Shown here: positions 8,841-17,831 of the stretch, one piece after another
Position numbering within the stretch: position 1 is the first letter of the stretch
How the letters are laid out: every line of letters starts with the position of its first letter
Assembly (NCBI RefSeq): GCF_005886105.2
Contig: NZ_PNCO02000001.1
Location: 1,795,001 to 1,859,000, forward strand
Length of the DNA stretch: 64,000 nucleotides
From: Pseudoalteromonas galatheae
GTDB taxonomy: Bacteria > Pseudomonadota > Gammaproteobacteria > Enterobacterales > Alteromonadaceae
Reading direction: 5' to 3'
The notes under the pieces: generated by a model
Seen by the model: the letters and a program-made list of their open reading frames with translations, nothing else
Databases searched by the model: none
Told to the model about the DNA's origin: nothing
Position numbers and translations under genes: made by a program

Positions 8841-10679
8841 TTACAACTCAAAATGACTGTGGATCCCAGTACCGTGCAGTAGTTCATACTTCTCTAGCAA
8901 GCCGTTTTCAAGCGTTACTAAGCTAATCGCAGAATCAGACACCAAGTAACCATGTTTTTTTAGCGATGAAGGATGCTTACTTACAGATAGCTGCCAACGT
9001 TTTGTAAAGAGATTCAAAGGACTATATTTGGCATACAAAATCGTGTCCATCTTATCTAAAATATTGATAAGCGGCTTTGGAAATTCATTTTTTATCCCTG
9101 ATGCTGTTAACTGCCAAATGCGGTTATCATGACGACCAAAACGAGCCTGAACCGAAAAGCAAAACGAATAATGCACATCGCCGGAGAGTATAATGGTTTC
9201 TTTGGGTGTATCTGGACGCTTAAAAATTTCAATGAGTTTTTTCGCGGCCCCTTCATGCGCCATCCAATTTTCCACATCTACCATTAACGGCTCACCACAC
9301 GCATTAAATACAGCTTGTATGGTTTCGATTGCCTTTACCCCAAATACTGGCGCAGGACTGACCATCAATACTGCACTGTGGTCGATAAGCGTGTCTTGTA
9401 GCTCCATCAACATTTCCCAGTCGAGTAAACCACTCGGTTCATTGAAATCTTGTTCATTACGCCAGCGATGTGTACGGGTATCTAGCACCACCACTTTTGG
9501 AAACGTATCTAAACAATAATGCCAATGTGTGAATCGGCGAACTTGTTTGTCAAACGCCGAAAAGTGCCATTCGTTGTCAATCAAGCTTGAATTAAAACCT
9601 GATGTCAGCGCCCCGCTATACTCAAACGCATCATTACCAATGCCTTGAAACAGCCAATAGCTAATAATGCCATTACTGATTATACGGCGACTCACTTTAT
9701 GGTTTGCAATTGCCTGTTCCCATTTAGCCGTCAAATTCCAATCATCGGTTACATCATGGTCATCAAACATCATTAAAATGGGCACGTTCGCACACAACCG
9801 CTCAGCACTAGGCAATGTTTCAACAAAGCCTTTTAGCGCGTCAAGTTCAGACTCAAATATTCGCCTAACTTTGTCGTTGCCACCGTCATAATGAAGCGCA
9901 TCAAAGTTAACCAATTGCCAAGCAAGATGAGAGAAGTTTAACAGGTAACAGGCGACAAACTCTTCGAAGAAAATGAGGTGATTAAAGGCCTTAACACTAG
10001 AAAAGTGCGGTTCATCCTTTCGAAACCAATAGCCCGGTGAAAACTTTGAGCGCTCCTGCCATGGCGTCTTCGGTAGATATAAGTGACGATGGTAAAGTTG
10101 AGCTTGCTGATCAGCAGGTAGGTGCATTGGCAAGTTGGTTTCTCTGAACAAACCTAACCTTGCTATAAGTTGGTGAATAGCCAACAACATGGCGCCGGCA
10201 ACATCATCTGCGTAGATCTGATCACCAGAAAAAATACACAAATCAGCACCTACCTCACCAAGCTCGCGCTGCTGCTCCTGCCACTGATCCGCAGTATGTA
10301 AACTGTCTTTAGCGTGATGATGCGGGTTACGGCATGAGCCATGTAGTATTTGGTTGAGCACAGCAGGTATCGCAAAGCTGAGCTCTTCTCCGTAACGCAG
10401 ATAATCTGGCTTATACGCGGCACCGTTAATAAGCACTTGATACTCGAGCAGCTGCGCTGTTGGCAGAGCCTTCTCGCTGCATATCAGCAAAAAATGCAAA
10501 AAGCAGGCTGCACCGAGCTGAAATGTCTCAACCTCACATCGACTTTGATGGGCCAATAACGAAGCCGAGATATCCACGGCTTCACAAGTAACTACCTGAA
10601 TACAAATTTTATTCTGCTCAGCTCGGCGAACCAGCGGGCCCATCAACACCTGAGGTAGCTGATTAAGTTGTGCTACCAT
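8841..10679 (-). CDS. PhoD-like metallophosphatase family protein
   Basis: This 612-aa protein has the metal-ligand blocks of the PhoD-like phosphatase superfamily: GSCRNPHH at the domain start, FSGDQIYADDVAG, MFDDHDVTDDWN and LSGDVHYSF. These supply Asp, Asn and His ligands for a binuclear metal site. The first roughly 110 residues form a separate N-terminal domain. There is no Sec or Tat signal, unlike secreted PhoD, so it is probably cytoplasmic and acts on phosphodiesters or a phosphorylated metabolite. Its start overlaps the end of tatD by 17 bases, making it the last gene of the tmk-holB-pilZ-tatD operon. The fold is secure; the substrate is not known. Confidence 0.85.
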   Translation of the reverse strand: MVAQLNQLPQVLMGPLVRRAEQNKICIQVVTCEAVDISASLLAHQSRCEVETFQLGAACFLHFLLICSEKALPTAQLLEYQVLINGAAYKPDYLRYGEELSFAIPAVLNQILHGSCRNPHHHAKDSLHTADQWQEQQRELGEVGADLCIFSGDQIYADDVAGAMLLAIHQLIARLGLFRETNLPMHLPADQQAQLYHRHLYLPKTPWQERSKFSPGYWFRKDEPHFSSVKAFNHLIFFEEFVACYLLNFSHLAWQLVNFDALHYDGGNDKVRRIFESELDALKGFVETLPSAERLCANVPILMMFDDHDVTDDWNLTAKWEQAIANHKVSRRIISNGIISYWLFQGIGNDAFEYSGALTSGFNSSLIDNEWHFSAFDKQVRRFTHWHYCLDTFPKVVVLDTRTHRWRNEQDFNEPSGLLDWEMLMELQDTLIDHSAVLMVSPAPVFGVKAIETIQAVFNACGEPLMVDVENWMAHEGAAKKLIEIFKRPDTPKETIILSGDVHYSFCFSVQARFGRHDNRIWQLTASGIKNEFPKPLINILDKMDTILYAKYSPLNLFTKRWQLSVSKHPSSLKKHGYLVSDSAISLVTLENGLLEKYELLHGTGIHSHFEL

Positions 10680-11457
10680 CTTGGCGTTTCACCAAATTAA
10701 ATAAAGAGTAAAAGTTATTCGTGGTTTGCTCTGCAAGCGCTTTGTAGCTCACCCCTTTTAAGTCAGCAATATAATATGCAACGTCTTGTACATAAGCAGG
10801 TTGGTTAGTTTTACCACGATGTGGTACAGGTGCAAGGTAAGGTGAGTCGGTTTCAATAAGCAATCGGTCCATAGGGATTTGCTTAACAACTTCCTGAAGC
10901 GCCGTCGCATTTTTAAACGTCACAATACCAGAGATTGAAATGTAAAAACCAAGGTCTAATGCCTGCTTTGCCATCGGCCAATCTTCGGTAAAACAGTGCA
11001 GCACACCACCGCAATTTTGCGCATTGTGGGCACGCATGATGTCTATCGTGTCTGCTTTTGCATCACGAGTATGAATGATCAGTGGTTTTTGCAACTGGTT
11101 AGCCACATCGATATGTCCAGCAAAGCTTTCTTGCTGTACCTGGTGCGTATCTTTTGAATAATAATAATCTAATCCAGTTTCACCAATAGCAACGACCTTA
11201 TCATTACTTGCTAGTTGCACTAGCCTTTCAACATCCAGTTTATCTTTTTGATCCAATGGATGTACCCCACAAGATGCAGAAACATCATCAAAATGGGCTA
11301 TTTTTTCTAACATCGATGGAAATTGGTCTAGTGTCACGCTAACGCATAAAAAGTGTTCTACTTGTTTTTGTCTCGCGTTACTGAGTACTTCTTCAAGGCT
11401 TAGGCCTAACTTTTCAAAATCAAGTCTATCTAAATGACAGTGAGAGTCTACAATCAT
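10663..11457 (-). CDS. tatD: TatD/YcfH-family metal-dependent hydrolase
   Basis: A cytoplasmic TIM-barrel amidohydrolase-fold nuclease of the TatD/YcfH family, whose members act as 3'-5' DNA exonucleases or D-aminoacyl-tRNA deacylases. The metal-binding blocks are present: DSHCHLD at the N terminus, GETGLDYYY, IIHTRDA, HCFTED and ETDSPYLAP. I set the start at MIVDSHCHLD (264 aa), as in the family; the frame runs upstream to 11505, but those 16 residues have no counterpart in relatives. It follows pilZ closely and overlaps the PhoD-like gene. The order holB-pilZ-tatD is as I recall it in Pseudomonas, which supports the call. The exact substrate cannot be read from sequence. Confidence 0.93.
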   Translation of the reverse strand: MIVDSHCHLDRLDFEKLGLSLEEVLSNARQKQVEHFLCVSVTLDQFPSMLEKIAHFDDVSASCGVHPLDQKDKLDVERLVQLASNDKVVAIGETGLDYYYSKDTHQVQQESFAGHIDVANQLQKPLIIHTRDAKADTIDIMRAHNAQNCGGVLHCFTEDWPMAKQALDLGFYISISGIVTFKNATALQEVVKQIPMDRLLIETDSPYLAPVPHRGKTNQPAYVQDVAYYIADLKGVSYKALAEQTTNNFYSLFNLVKRQDGSTT

Positions 11458-11464
11458 ACTGGCT

Positions 11465-11788
11465 CTACATGGTGTAAGTTGGTTTATCTGAATGCAAAGT
11501 CGCACCCAAAAGCTTATTTATTTTATCGTTCAGAGCTGGCGCGTCTACAAACGCAACACCAACACCCGAAGGATTAGAATTTTGTGCACCTTGCGGTGTT
11601 AACCAAGCAACCACTACGTTGACTTCGTCCGCTTCTAGAGCGTCAGGCAAGGTGACTCTGAGCTTTAATTCTTGCCCCATATCAAAATGGGCATTGGACT
11701 TGATAAATATGCCACCGGATTTCAGAAATGGCATATAACAACGATATAGCTCATCTAAATCTTCAAAATCCGCAAGTAACTCTTGCAT
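11465..11788 (-). CDS. pilZ: PilZ-domain protein, type IV pilus assembly PilZ type
   Basis: A 107-aa single-domain PilZ protein. The N-terminal block YMPFLKSGGIFIKS and the later GVGVAFVD strand match the short PilZ proteins encoded between holB and tatD in pseudomonads, the founding PilZ of type IV pilus assembly. The arginine-rich RxxxR and D/NxSxxG motifs that bind cyclic di-GMP are absent, as expected for this subtype, which in Xanthomonas and Pseudomonas works through protein partners (PilB and FimX) instead. It starts 11 bases after holB ends, inside the tmk-holB-pilZ-tatD operon. Confidence is high from both sequence and synteny; pilus function in this strain is inferred. Confidence 0.9.
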   Translation of the reverse strand: MQELLADFEDLDELYRCYMPFLKSGGIFIKSNAHFDMGQELKLRVTLPDALEADEVNVVVAWLTPQGAQNSNPSGVGVAFVDAPALNDKINKLLGATLHSDKPTYTM

Positions 11789-11799
11789 GCGCCACCTCT

Positions 11800-12708
11800 T
11801 TATAGCTGTTTTTGTAAGGCAAAAAGTAAATTAGAAATACTAAGGTTTTGATTTAACCCTAACACATTTTTCTGTTCGTACATAAACCGATGTATCAAGC
11901 TCACTAAGTCTTGATACTGGGTAAAACTCAAGCCATTTCCTTGTGTCATCGCCCCTTTAAGGCGATTAAGCAAAAAACGGGCAAATACATCGCTCATTGC
12001 GCTTTGCTTTAATAAAATCTTTTCAACCATTTGCGCACTTTCTGCTGTTAATTGATTCGCCGCGTGATAAAGCGCAGTCACATCCTCAAGCACACCTTCT
12101 TGTTGCCACGCTTCGATAATAAAGGGCTGAAGAGAAAATTCATCAAACCAAGGAAAATCACAAGCGACATTTTTAGCAGCCAGCCACTGTGCAGCCTCTG
12201 CTTGATTGGGAGAGTGAATTGCCACTTTATTACAACGGCTCAAAATGGTGGCAGGTAACTTACTGTCGTCATCACTGGTAACGACCAAATAACGATTAGC
12301 ATTTGGCTCTTCAAGTGTTTTTAACAGCGCATTAGCGGCTGAACGGGTCATCAGATGCGCTTGTTCAATCAACGCGACTTTATTACCGCCTTGCTGCGCA
12401 GAATGGTTCAAAAAATGCGTAATTTCTCGAATTTCATCTACCCCGATTGATTTTCCCTCAGGCACGACACTCAGTCTATCTGGGTGATTACCAGCTAAGT
12501 TCAAGTTACACGACTTACATTGCCCACAGGCAGTAAGATTTTGCGGATGTAAGCACAAAAGTGCATCTGCCAAGTGCGCCGCAAGCAGAGACTTTCCCAC
12601 TCCTTTTTTACCCGATAGCAACTGAGCATGGTGCAAACGACCATTTTGCTGTGCCCGAGCAAGATAACTCAAAGCGCTGCTGTGCCAACTTGGAAGCAAA
12701 TTATTCAT
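11800..12708 (-). CDS. holB: DNA polymerase III delta' subunit
   Basis: The delta' subunit of the clamp-loader complex, which helps load the beta sliding clamp on DNA. It shows the AAA+ P-loop-like GKKGVGKSLLA, a zinc-binding cluster (CLHPQNLTACGQCKSC) and the sensor region SAANALLKTLEEP, followed by LPATILSRC with the SRC motif of clamp loaders. The length of about 302 aa is normal. Two in-frame ATGs lie 6 bases apart; GTGGA five bases upstream favours base 12708, while 12714 is the alternative. Either start overlaps the tmk stop by a few bases, implying translational coupling. Confidence 0.95.
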   Translation of the reverse strand: MNNLLPSWHSSALSYLARAQQNGRLHHAQLLSGKKGVGKSLLAAHLADALLCLHPQNLTACGQCKSCNLNLAGNHPDRLSVVPEGKSIGVDEIREITHFLNHSAQQGGNKVALIEQAHLMTRSAANALLKTLEEPNANRYLVVTSDDDSKLPATILSRCNKVAIHSPNQAEAAQWLAAKNVACDFPWFDEFSLQPFIIEAWQQEGVLEDVTALYHAANQLTAESAQMVEKILLKQSAMSDVFARFLLNRLKGAMTQGNGLSFTQYQDLVSLIHRFMYEQKNVLGLNQNLSISNLLFALQKQL

Positions 12709-13354
12709 TGCCATCCACTGTAAAGTGTTTGGCTATCAAGCTATCAAGCAGTTCAATACTTTGCTCAAGTACCTGTGCTTTACTTTGACTGGCATCAATT
12801 ACAGTGAATCGTTCAGGGTCACTTTTCGCTTGAACGAGATAGCCCTCACGTGCGCGCTGCAAAAATTGTTGCTTTTCATCCTCAAGCCTATCTAGCCCCT
12901 CACCTCTTGATTTGACTCGCTTTAAGCCCTCTTCGGGATCCAAGTCCAAAATCAAATTCATGTCTGGACGAAAGCCGCCGAGCGCAAGCTGATTAATGGT
13001 TGTGATGGTGGCAAGATCTAGCCCTCTTGCATAGTGTTGAAAACTAAAAGTTGCAGCGTCAAATCGATCAGAAATAACGACTTTGCCTTGCTCGAGTGCT
13101 GGAATAATTTTTTCACGAACATGCTGAGCACGCGCGGCCCCAAACAACATAAGCTCCGTCATGTCTGTCATTTCGGGGGTTGAGGGATCTAGAATGATTT
13201 CTCTGATCTTCTCTGAGATCTCTGTTCCACCGGGTTCACGAGTCATCACAACTTCAATACCGCGTTGTTTTAAATGCGCTTCCAATCCGGCTATAACCGT
13301 CGTTTTTCCAGCGCCATTGCTGCCATCGCAGACCAGCATAAACCCTTTTTTCAT
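12701..13354 (-). CDS. tmk: thymidylate kinase
   Basis: Phosphorylates dTMP to dTDP in the cytosol, feeding DNA synthesis. The P-loop reads DGSNGAGKTT near residues 10-19. The nucleotide-binding MTREPGGT and the DRF motif (VISDRFDAATFSFQ) follow, and the LID region carries KSRGEGLDRLE. At 217 aa it is full length. It is the first gene of the operon running through holB, pilZ, tatD and the PhoD-like gene. The usual partners pabC and mltG are not upstream; instead a 236-base gap leads to a divergently transcribed binding protein, so tmk needs its own promoter here. Confidence 0.96.
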   Translation of the reverse strand: MKKGFMLVCDGSNGAGKTTVIAGLEAHLKQRGIEVVMTREPGGTEISEKIREIILDPSTPEMTDMTELMLFGAARAQHVREKIIPALEQGKVVISDRFDAATFSFQHYARGLDLATITTINQLALGGFRPDMNLILDLDPEEGLKRVKSRGEGLDRLEDEKQQFLQRAREGYLVQAKSDPERFTVIDASQSKAQVLEQSIELLDSLIAKHFTVDGNE

Positions 13355-13590
13355 AGCAAGGATGTACTCATCGTTCTTATTTGGCTGTTATTTTATCGTG
13401 TTTTAGTGAATTATTCACGACTGAAATAGAGTTGAATGGCCCAATAAATGGAATTTGTCATTCTGAAAAGAATTTAAATCAGAGAAATTTGGTCTACAAT
13501 AACAAGCACATCCGATTAGTTTATGTAAGATACGCCTAATGCCGAGCAACATTAAAATGTCTTTCAGGCCCGAAAAGGAAGCGTATTGAT

Positions 13591-14778
13591 ATGCTAGGTA
13601 AAATGCTTTGCTTGGTGTTCATGTTACTTCTTTTGGTTTATAACCCAGTAAACGCCCGTGCAAATGAACGGCCAGAGATAGATGTTGCGGTTGGACTTGA
13701 GAACTTTGATTTTCAGCCATTATTTGAAGAGTTCAGTGAAAAAACGGGTATTAAAGTTAACATTCTTGCCTTTAACAACAATCAGTTGAAAAGTGAGTTA
13801 TTGTTGTATGCAGATGCCTTACAGTTACCAGATGCTGTTATTATTCCCAGCGATTATATGGGATTGACGGAACTGCAATTTTCTCAGGTACCAAAGTCTT
13901 GGTTAAGCAATAAGCTCACACAGAAAGTCATTGAAAACAGCAAGGTCAATGGCGAGCTTAAGGGTGTACCAATTATGTACGGTAACCACCTAATACTCTA
14001 TTACAACCGCGCACTTGCGCCACATCCAATTACCGACTTACAAAGCTACACCCAACAAACTGTTGCAGACAAACCTACGCTCGGCTGGAATTTTTATGAA
14101 ATGTATTGGTTTGTGACCTTTGCGAATGCACTTCAGCCTAACCTCATCCAGGCAGGCGTACCACAGCTTGACACCAAAGCGATGCGCCTCGCAATTTCCA
14201 ATTATCAATCACTTCTCAACAGTGACGTCATAGACGCTGACTGTGCTTACCAATGCTTAATGAGTCGGTTTAAGACTGGCAAGCTCGATTATTTTGTGAA
14301 TGGAATTTGGGCATATCGTCAACTTAAAGACAAGCTTAAAGACGATTTAGCCATCGCGCCTTTACCAAGATGGGGTAATCATCAACTAATGTCTCTCGCA
14401 TCGTCTCATGTACTGGCTTTTCCTGCCAATGGCATAGACTCTAGAAAAGGTCCGTATCTAAAGCAGCTTGTTGACTTTATGCAAAGCCAAAAGATACAAG
14501 ATAAACTGTGGGATGAACTCAATGCGCTGCCGGCAAACGGTGAAAGTTTGGCTGAACTTACAAAACGCGGCGACAAGGCACTTTCTCAACTGATCGCTTC
14601 TTTACAACAAACCTATCCACAACCCAATGAACCAATTATGGCCTATATTTGGGAAGCCATGTTAAAGGGACTAACACGCTATTTAGGTGGTGTGTATAGT
14701 GTCGAAGAAACGACGCAATATATGCAATTTATTGTCACAAAGTCGGGACAGAATGAAAGCAAATCGCAGCATCGTTGA
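13591..14778 (+). CDS. ABC-type extracellular solute-binding protein, probable sensor partner
   Basis: A 395-aa periplasmic binding protein of the family-1 (sugar-binding, MalE-like) fold. The signal peptide MLGKMLCLVFMLLLLVYNPVNA is followed by a typical first strand (IDVAVGLENFDFQPLFEEFSEKTGIKVN). Later come GVPIMYGNHLILYYN and FVNGIWAYRQLKD, which match the hinge and ligand-cleft pattern. AAGGAAG precedes the ATG. No permease or ATPase gene is nearby. Instead the gene overlaps the next one, a hybrid histidine kinase, by 26 bases. I infer that it senses a ligand and presents it to that kinase, as LuxP does for LuxQ and TorT for TorS. The ligand is unknown, although the fold suggests a sugar or small polyol. 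Confidence 0.85.
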   Translation: MLGKMLCLVFMLLLLVYNPVNARANERPEIDVAVGLENFDFQPLFEEFSEKTGIKVNILAFNNNQLKSELLLYADALQLPDAVIIPSDYMGLTELQFSQVPKSWLSNKLTQKVIENSKVNGELKGVPIMYGNHLILYYNRALAPHPITDLQSYTQQTVADKPTLGWNFYEMYWFVTFANALQPNLIQAGVPQLDTKAMRLAISNYQSLLNSDVIDADCAYQCLMSRFKTGKLDYFVNGIWAYRQLKDKLKDDLAIAPLPRWGNHQLMSLASSHVLAFPANGIDSRKGPYLKQLVDFMQSQKIQDKLWDELNALPANGESLAELTKRGDKALSQLIASLQQTYPQPNEPIMAYIWEAMLKGLTRYLGGVYSVEETTQYMQFIVTKSGQNESKSQHR

Positions 14779-16903
14779 TGAAATAAAAAGAAAAATTACG
14801 GCATTATTCTCTCTCTTCCTCATTGTACTGGTTGCGATGGTTGGTTTTTCCCTGATGCAACAAAAGGCAACCTTAGAACAAGAAGACGTGAAACGCACTG
14901 GCGCAAGTCTTATCAACGACTTTAAAGCACAAGTCAATGAGCTGATCTATCAAGTTGCACCGTTAAGTGAAGACCATATTTTATCTACCTTACCGAACGA
15001 TCTACTGTTTACTCAACACGCGGTTAAGGCGCTAACTAACTTAGTCGACAATACCGACATGGTGAAGTCTGCGTTTATCAACGACGGCTCAGTGTTTACC
15101 GTCGAGGGATATCCTTTTGATACCCTACGTTGGAACAATTCCGTATTTAGCGAGCATACAAACAAGGTTCTCTCGCAGCAGCGACGCACATTGAAAATCG
15201 ACAAACTGGTTGTCCCTGTTGAAAGCCTTGAAAAGAAACCGTCGGATCAGGCCAAGCTATTTCTCGCCATTCCCCTTAGACAAAAATTATCGTCGTTAAT
15301 GCGTCCTTATAAATATACAGGTGTGCTTTTCCTTGAAGTCGATCTCGGACCATTTTTAGATTCCAATCAGGAAAAAGGCTCTATCTGGTTCACCAGTCAA
15401 GACCTTGTACTTGAGGGTACACATTCATCAGATGCCACTGAAGGTGTATACCGCAGTGCTGTTTATTCACTAAAAGACGATTTTGTTGAACTTGATTTAC
15501 AGCTACAACGAGAAGCCGAAGTATATAGTAACGATATTTTACGCGCGGTGTTATACATCGTGTTTATCGGGTTGATGCTAGTGGTATTACTTACCTGGTA
15601 TTTACGCCGATTAGCAAAACGGTTGACCAATCCGATGCAAGCACTTGAACGTCATTGTGAACGACTGAAACGAGGGCATTACGTTTCTGCGAAAAGCGAT
15701 TTTGAATTTAGAGAATTAAGAACACTTCAAATGACCCTTAACCAACTTGCGAAGCAAATCAAAGAGCAGATCAGCTCGCTTGAAAGTGAAAAAGTAAAAG
15801 CACAAAGTTCAGAGCGGGCAAAAAGTCACTTTTTGGCGAACATGAGCCACGAATTAAGAACCCCACTTAACGGCATCTATGGGGTATTTCAGTTAATGAA
15901 GCACCATAAAAGTGCAGCAGATTCCAAGGAACTAATTGCACAAGGCATGACGTCCACAGAAACATTACTTAGCCTACTCAACGACTTACTTGATTTCTCT
16001 AAAATTGAAGCTGGTGAACTAAAAATGGAGTCAGCAACGGTGGATATTAGAAATATTGTCACTGAAGTAAAGCAAGAGTTTGCCCATGCTGCAAGCACCA
16101 AGCAAATTGACCTGATTATTCAGACTGAGGACCTAGCAAACCCTTACCGATTTGGAGATTCACTGCGACTAAAGCAAATACTACGAAATTTAATATCCAA
16201 TGCCGTTAAATTTACCAGTGACGGCGCGGTAACCGTTATACTTCAAGATGGCGGTAAACACCTCTCCATACGTGTAATCGATACCGGCGCAGGTATTTCT
16301 GAAATTGCGCTCAAGAAGTTATTTACTCGCTTTCAGCAAGCGGATTCATCGACCACCAGAAAATATGGTGGTACTGGGCTTGGACTTGCAATTGTTAAAC
16401 AACTCGCCGAGCTAATGGATGGTCGTGTTACGGTTACGAGTAAAGAAGGCGTTGGCAGTGAGTTTAAAGTTGAGCTCGTACTCGAGATTTGCGAAGCACC
16501 TGAACAATCTATCATGCAAGACTTGCATGCTATACCCGCCTTGAAAGATAAAAACCTGCTACTCGCTGAAGATAATCCCCTAAATCAAAAAATATTTAGT
16601 GCCATGATTAAACCAACTGAAGCGAATCTTGTCATAGCTCAGGATGGTGAAGAAGCGATAGAGCTTTATCACGAATTGAAACCTGATATCTTTTTTGTCG
16701 ATATTCAGATGCCAAAAAAAGATGGCCTAAAAGTATGCTCAGAAGTCAGAGAACAAGATAAAACAACTCCGCTTATTGCCGTCACAGCCAATGTAATGTC
16801 GGGAGATTTAGAAAATTATCAGCAACTTGGATTTGATAATTGCGTCGCAAAACCGATAGATATGAAAAAACTTTATGAAGTGATAAATACGATTGTGAGT
16901 TAA
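14753..16903 (+). CDS. hybrid sensor histidine kinase with receiver domain
   Basis: A 716-aa inner-membrane kinase. Two membrane helices, near residues 17-38 and 263-285, bracket a periplasmic sensor domain of about 220 aa. A HAMP domain (RLAKRLTNPMQALERHC) and coiled coil follow. The HisKA site is FLANMSHELRTPLNG, and the ATPase domain has NLISNAVKFTSDG, DTGAGIS and GGTGLGLAIVKQ. The C-terminal receiver has AEDNPLNQ, the phospho-accepting Asp in FFVDIQMPKKDG, and a conserved Lys in NCVAKPID. There is no phosphotransfer domain, so relay to an outside HPt protein is expected. The ATG at 14753 lies inside the upstream binding-protein gene, which indicates coupled translation. The frame extends upstream to 14687, but that adds residues with no membrane or sensor character. 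Confidence 0.93.
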   Translation: MKANRSIVDEIKRKITALFSLFLIVLVAMVGFSLMQQKATLEQEDVKRTGASLINDFKAQVNELIYQVAPLSEDHILSTLPNDLLFTQHAVKALTNLVDNTDMVKSAFINDGSVFTVEGYPFDTLRWNNSVFSEHTNKVLSQQRRTLKIDKLVVPVESLEKKPSDQAKLFLAIPLRQKLSSLMRPYKYTGVLFLEVDLGPFLDSNQEKGSIWFTSQDLVLEGTHSSDATEGVYRSAVYSLKDDFVELDLQLQREAEVYSNDILRAVLYIVFIGLMLVVLLTWYLRRLAKRLTNPMQALERHCERLKRGHYVSAKSDFEFRELRTLQMTLNQLAKQIKEQISSLESEKVKAQSSERAKSHFLANMSHELRTPLNGIYGVFQLMKHHKSAADSKELIAQGMTSTETLLSLLNDLLDFSKIEAGELKMESATVDIRNIVTEVKQEFAHAASTKQIDLIIQTEDLANPYRFGDSLRLKQILRNLISNAVKFTSDGAVTVILQDGGKHLSIRVIDTGAGISEIALKKLFTRFQQADSSTTRKYGGTGLGLAIVKQLAELMDGRVTVTSKEGVGSEFKVELVLEICEAPEQSIMQDLHAIPALKDKNLLLAEDNPLNQKIFSAMIKPTEANLVIAQDGEEAIELYHELKPDIFFVDIQMPKKDGLKVCSEVREQDKTTPLIAVTANVMSGDLENYQQLGFDNCVAKPIDMKKLYEVINTIVS

Positions 16904-17147
16904 CGGTCAATTTCGCCCCATTTTAGTTGGCTAGATGTAATAAGCTAAATTGAAGAAAGCTCACTTAGTTACAATTGAATAACATCGTAAAATTCTTATA
17001 ATCCTTGTCTGAAACTAAAAAGCGCAGACATTCACCTCAGGTAAACTTCTTCTAGTGCAACATTCAATTAGCATTCAAGTCTTTATACCATCTGCATTTT
17101 TACGTGCACTAGTTTCATCGAATGTAATTTCATAGGAGTCAAAAGGA

Positions 17148-17591
17148 ATGACAACCATTGTCTATAACGCGAAAACAGCAGAAATAGCCTGTGATAGTAG
17201 AACCACTACCGACAAGATCATCGTTACCGATAACGCTCAAAAGTGGTTTGATTATCACGGCTGGAGAGTGTTTTGCACCGGGCAAACATGCGATATATAC
17301 AATTTGCAGCACAACTTTTCAAATAATCAGTTTGATACGATTGAGAGTCTGGAATTCATTAAATATCACCCCAAAAAAGGCGTTTGGTATGGTTGTGTAA
17401 AAAGGGGCACCTATAAATCCGAACCCTTAGCGCAATCTTATGCCATCGGCTCGGGCCAGCAAGCAGCGATGTTTGGTTTACTCAACGGCTATAATACAGT
17501 GGAAATCGTTGAACAAGTTAAACGTGTTGATTTTAGAACGGGTGGTGATATTCACTGCTTTAAAGTCACCGACCCTTTAGAAAACACATAA
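17148..17591 (+). CDS. stand-alone HslV/proteasome-like Ntn-hydrolase
   Basis: A 147-aa protein that aligns by eye with HslV, the peptidase of the HslUV protease. After the initiator Met comes TTIVYN, then CDSR and NAQKW. This places Thr2, Asp16 and Lys32 where HslV has its nucleophile Thr1, Asp17 and Lys33. The C-terminal half has AIGSGQQAAMFGLLNG, then EIVEQV, then GGDIHCF, close to the end of HslV. It is shorter than HslV (about 174 aa) and no hslU-like unfoldase is adjacent. AGGAG lies ten bases before the ATG. Proteasome-like single-chain proteins are also known in phages and bacteria without clear function. The fold is likely; peptidase activity is untested inference. Confidence 0.72.
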   Translation: MTTIVYNAKTAEIACDSRTTTDKIIVTDNAQKWFDYHGWRVFCTGQTCDIYNLQHNFSNNQFDTIESLEFIKYHPKKGVWYGCVKRGTYKSEPLAQSYAIGSGQQAAMFGLLNGYNTVEIVEQVKRVDFRTGGDIHCFKVTDPLENT

Positions 17592-17614
17592 GCCAGCGTC
17601 AAAATACACTGGCT
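17591..17614 (+). terminator. possible stem-loop terminator after the Ntn-hydrolase gene
   Basis: AGCCAGCGT and ACACTGGCT form a 9-bp stem with one mismatch around a 6-base loop, starting at the last base of the stop codon. No U-run follows, so termination would be weak or factor-assisted. Confidence 0.4.
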
Positions 17615-17631
17615 CTAACCCACTTAAGTGA

Positions 17632-17763
17632 GTTAACCTGAGCTTCGGATAATTAATGCCTTTCTAGCAGCCAGTTTTAACGCTAACTGCGTTGAATTCA
17701 CTTCCAATAGCCAGCTATTGGTACGTAAATTCGCCTTGTTATCCTCAAAACTCTCTGGCTAGG
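17632..17763 (-). repeat. dispersed intergenic repeat, copy R1
   Basis: This stretch is almost the reverse complement of part of 28094-28272 (copy R2). Shared blocks include the self-complementary AATAGCTGGCTATT region, AAGTGAATTCAACGCAGTT and GGCTGCTAGAAAGGCATT. R1 lacks about 50 bases found inside R2. It occupies the gap between the Ntn-hydrolase gene and ohr and encodes nothing. Confidence 0.8.
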
Positions 17764-17831
17764 TAAGAAGATAGTTTAAGGTGATTAAAAAACAGTTAGT
17801 TAGTTCATTCCTTATCCAAACCTCAGGCTAG

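Noticed and set aside
16904..17147. Possible small RNA or riboswitch upstream of the Ntn-hydrolase gene
   Set aside because: No stable long stem, terminator or conserved riboswitch core is visible by eye.
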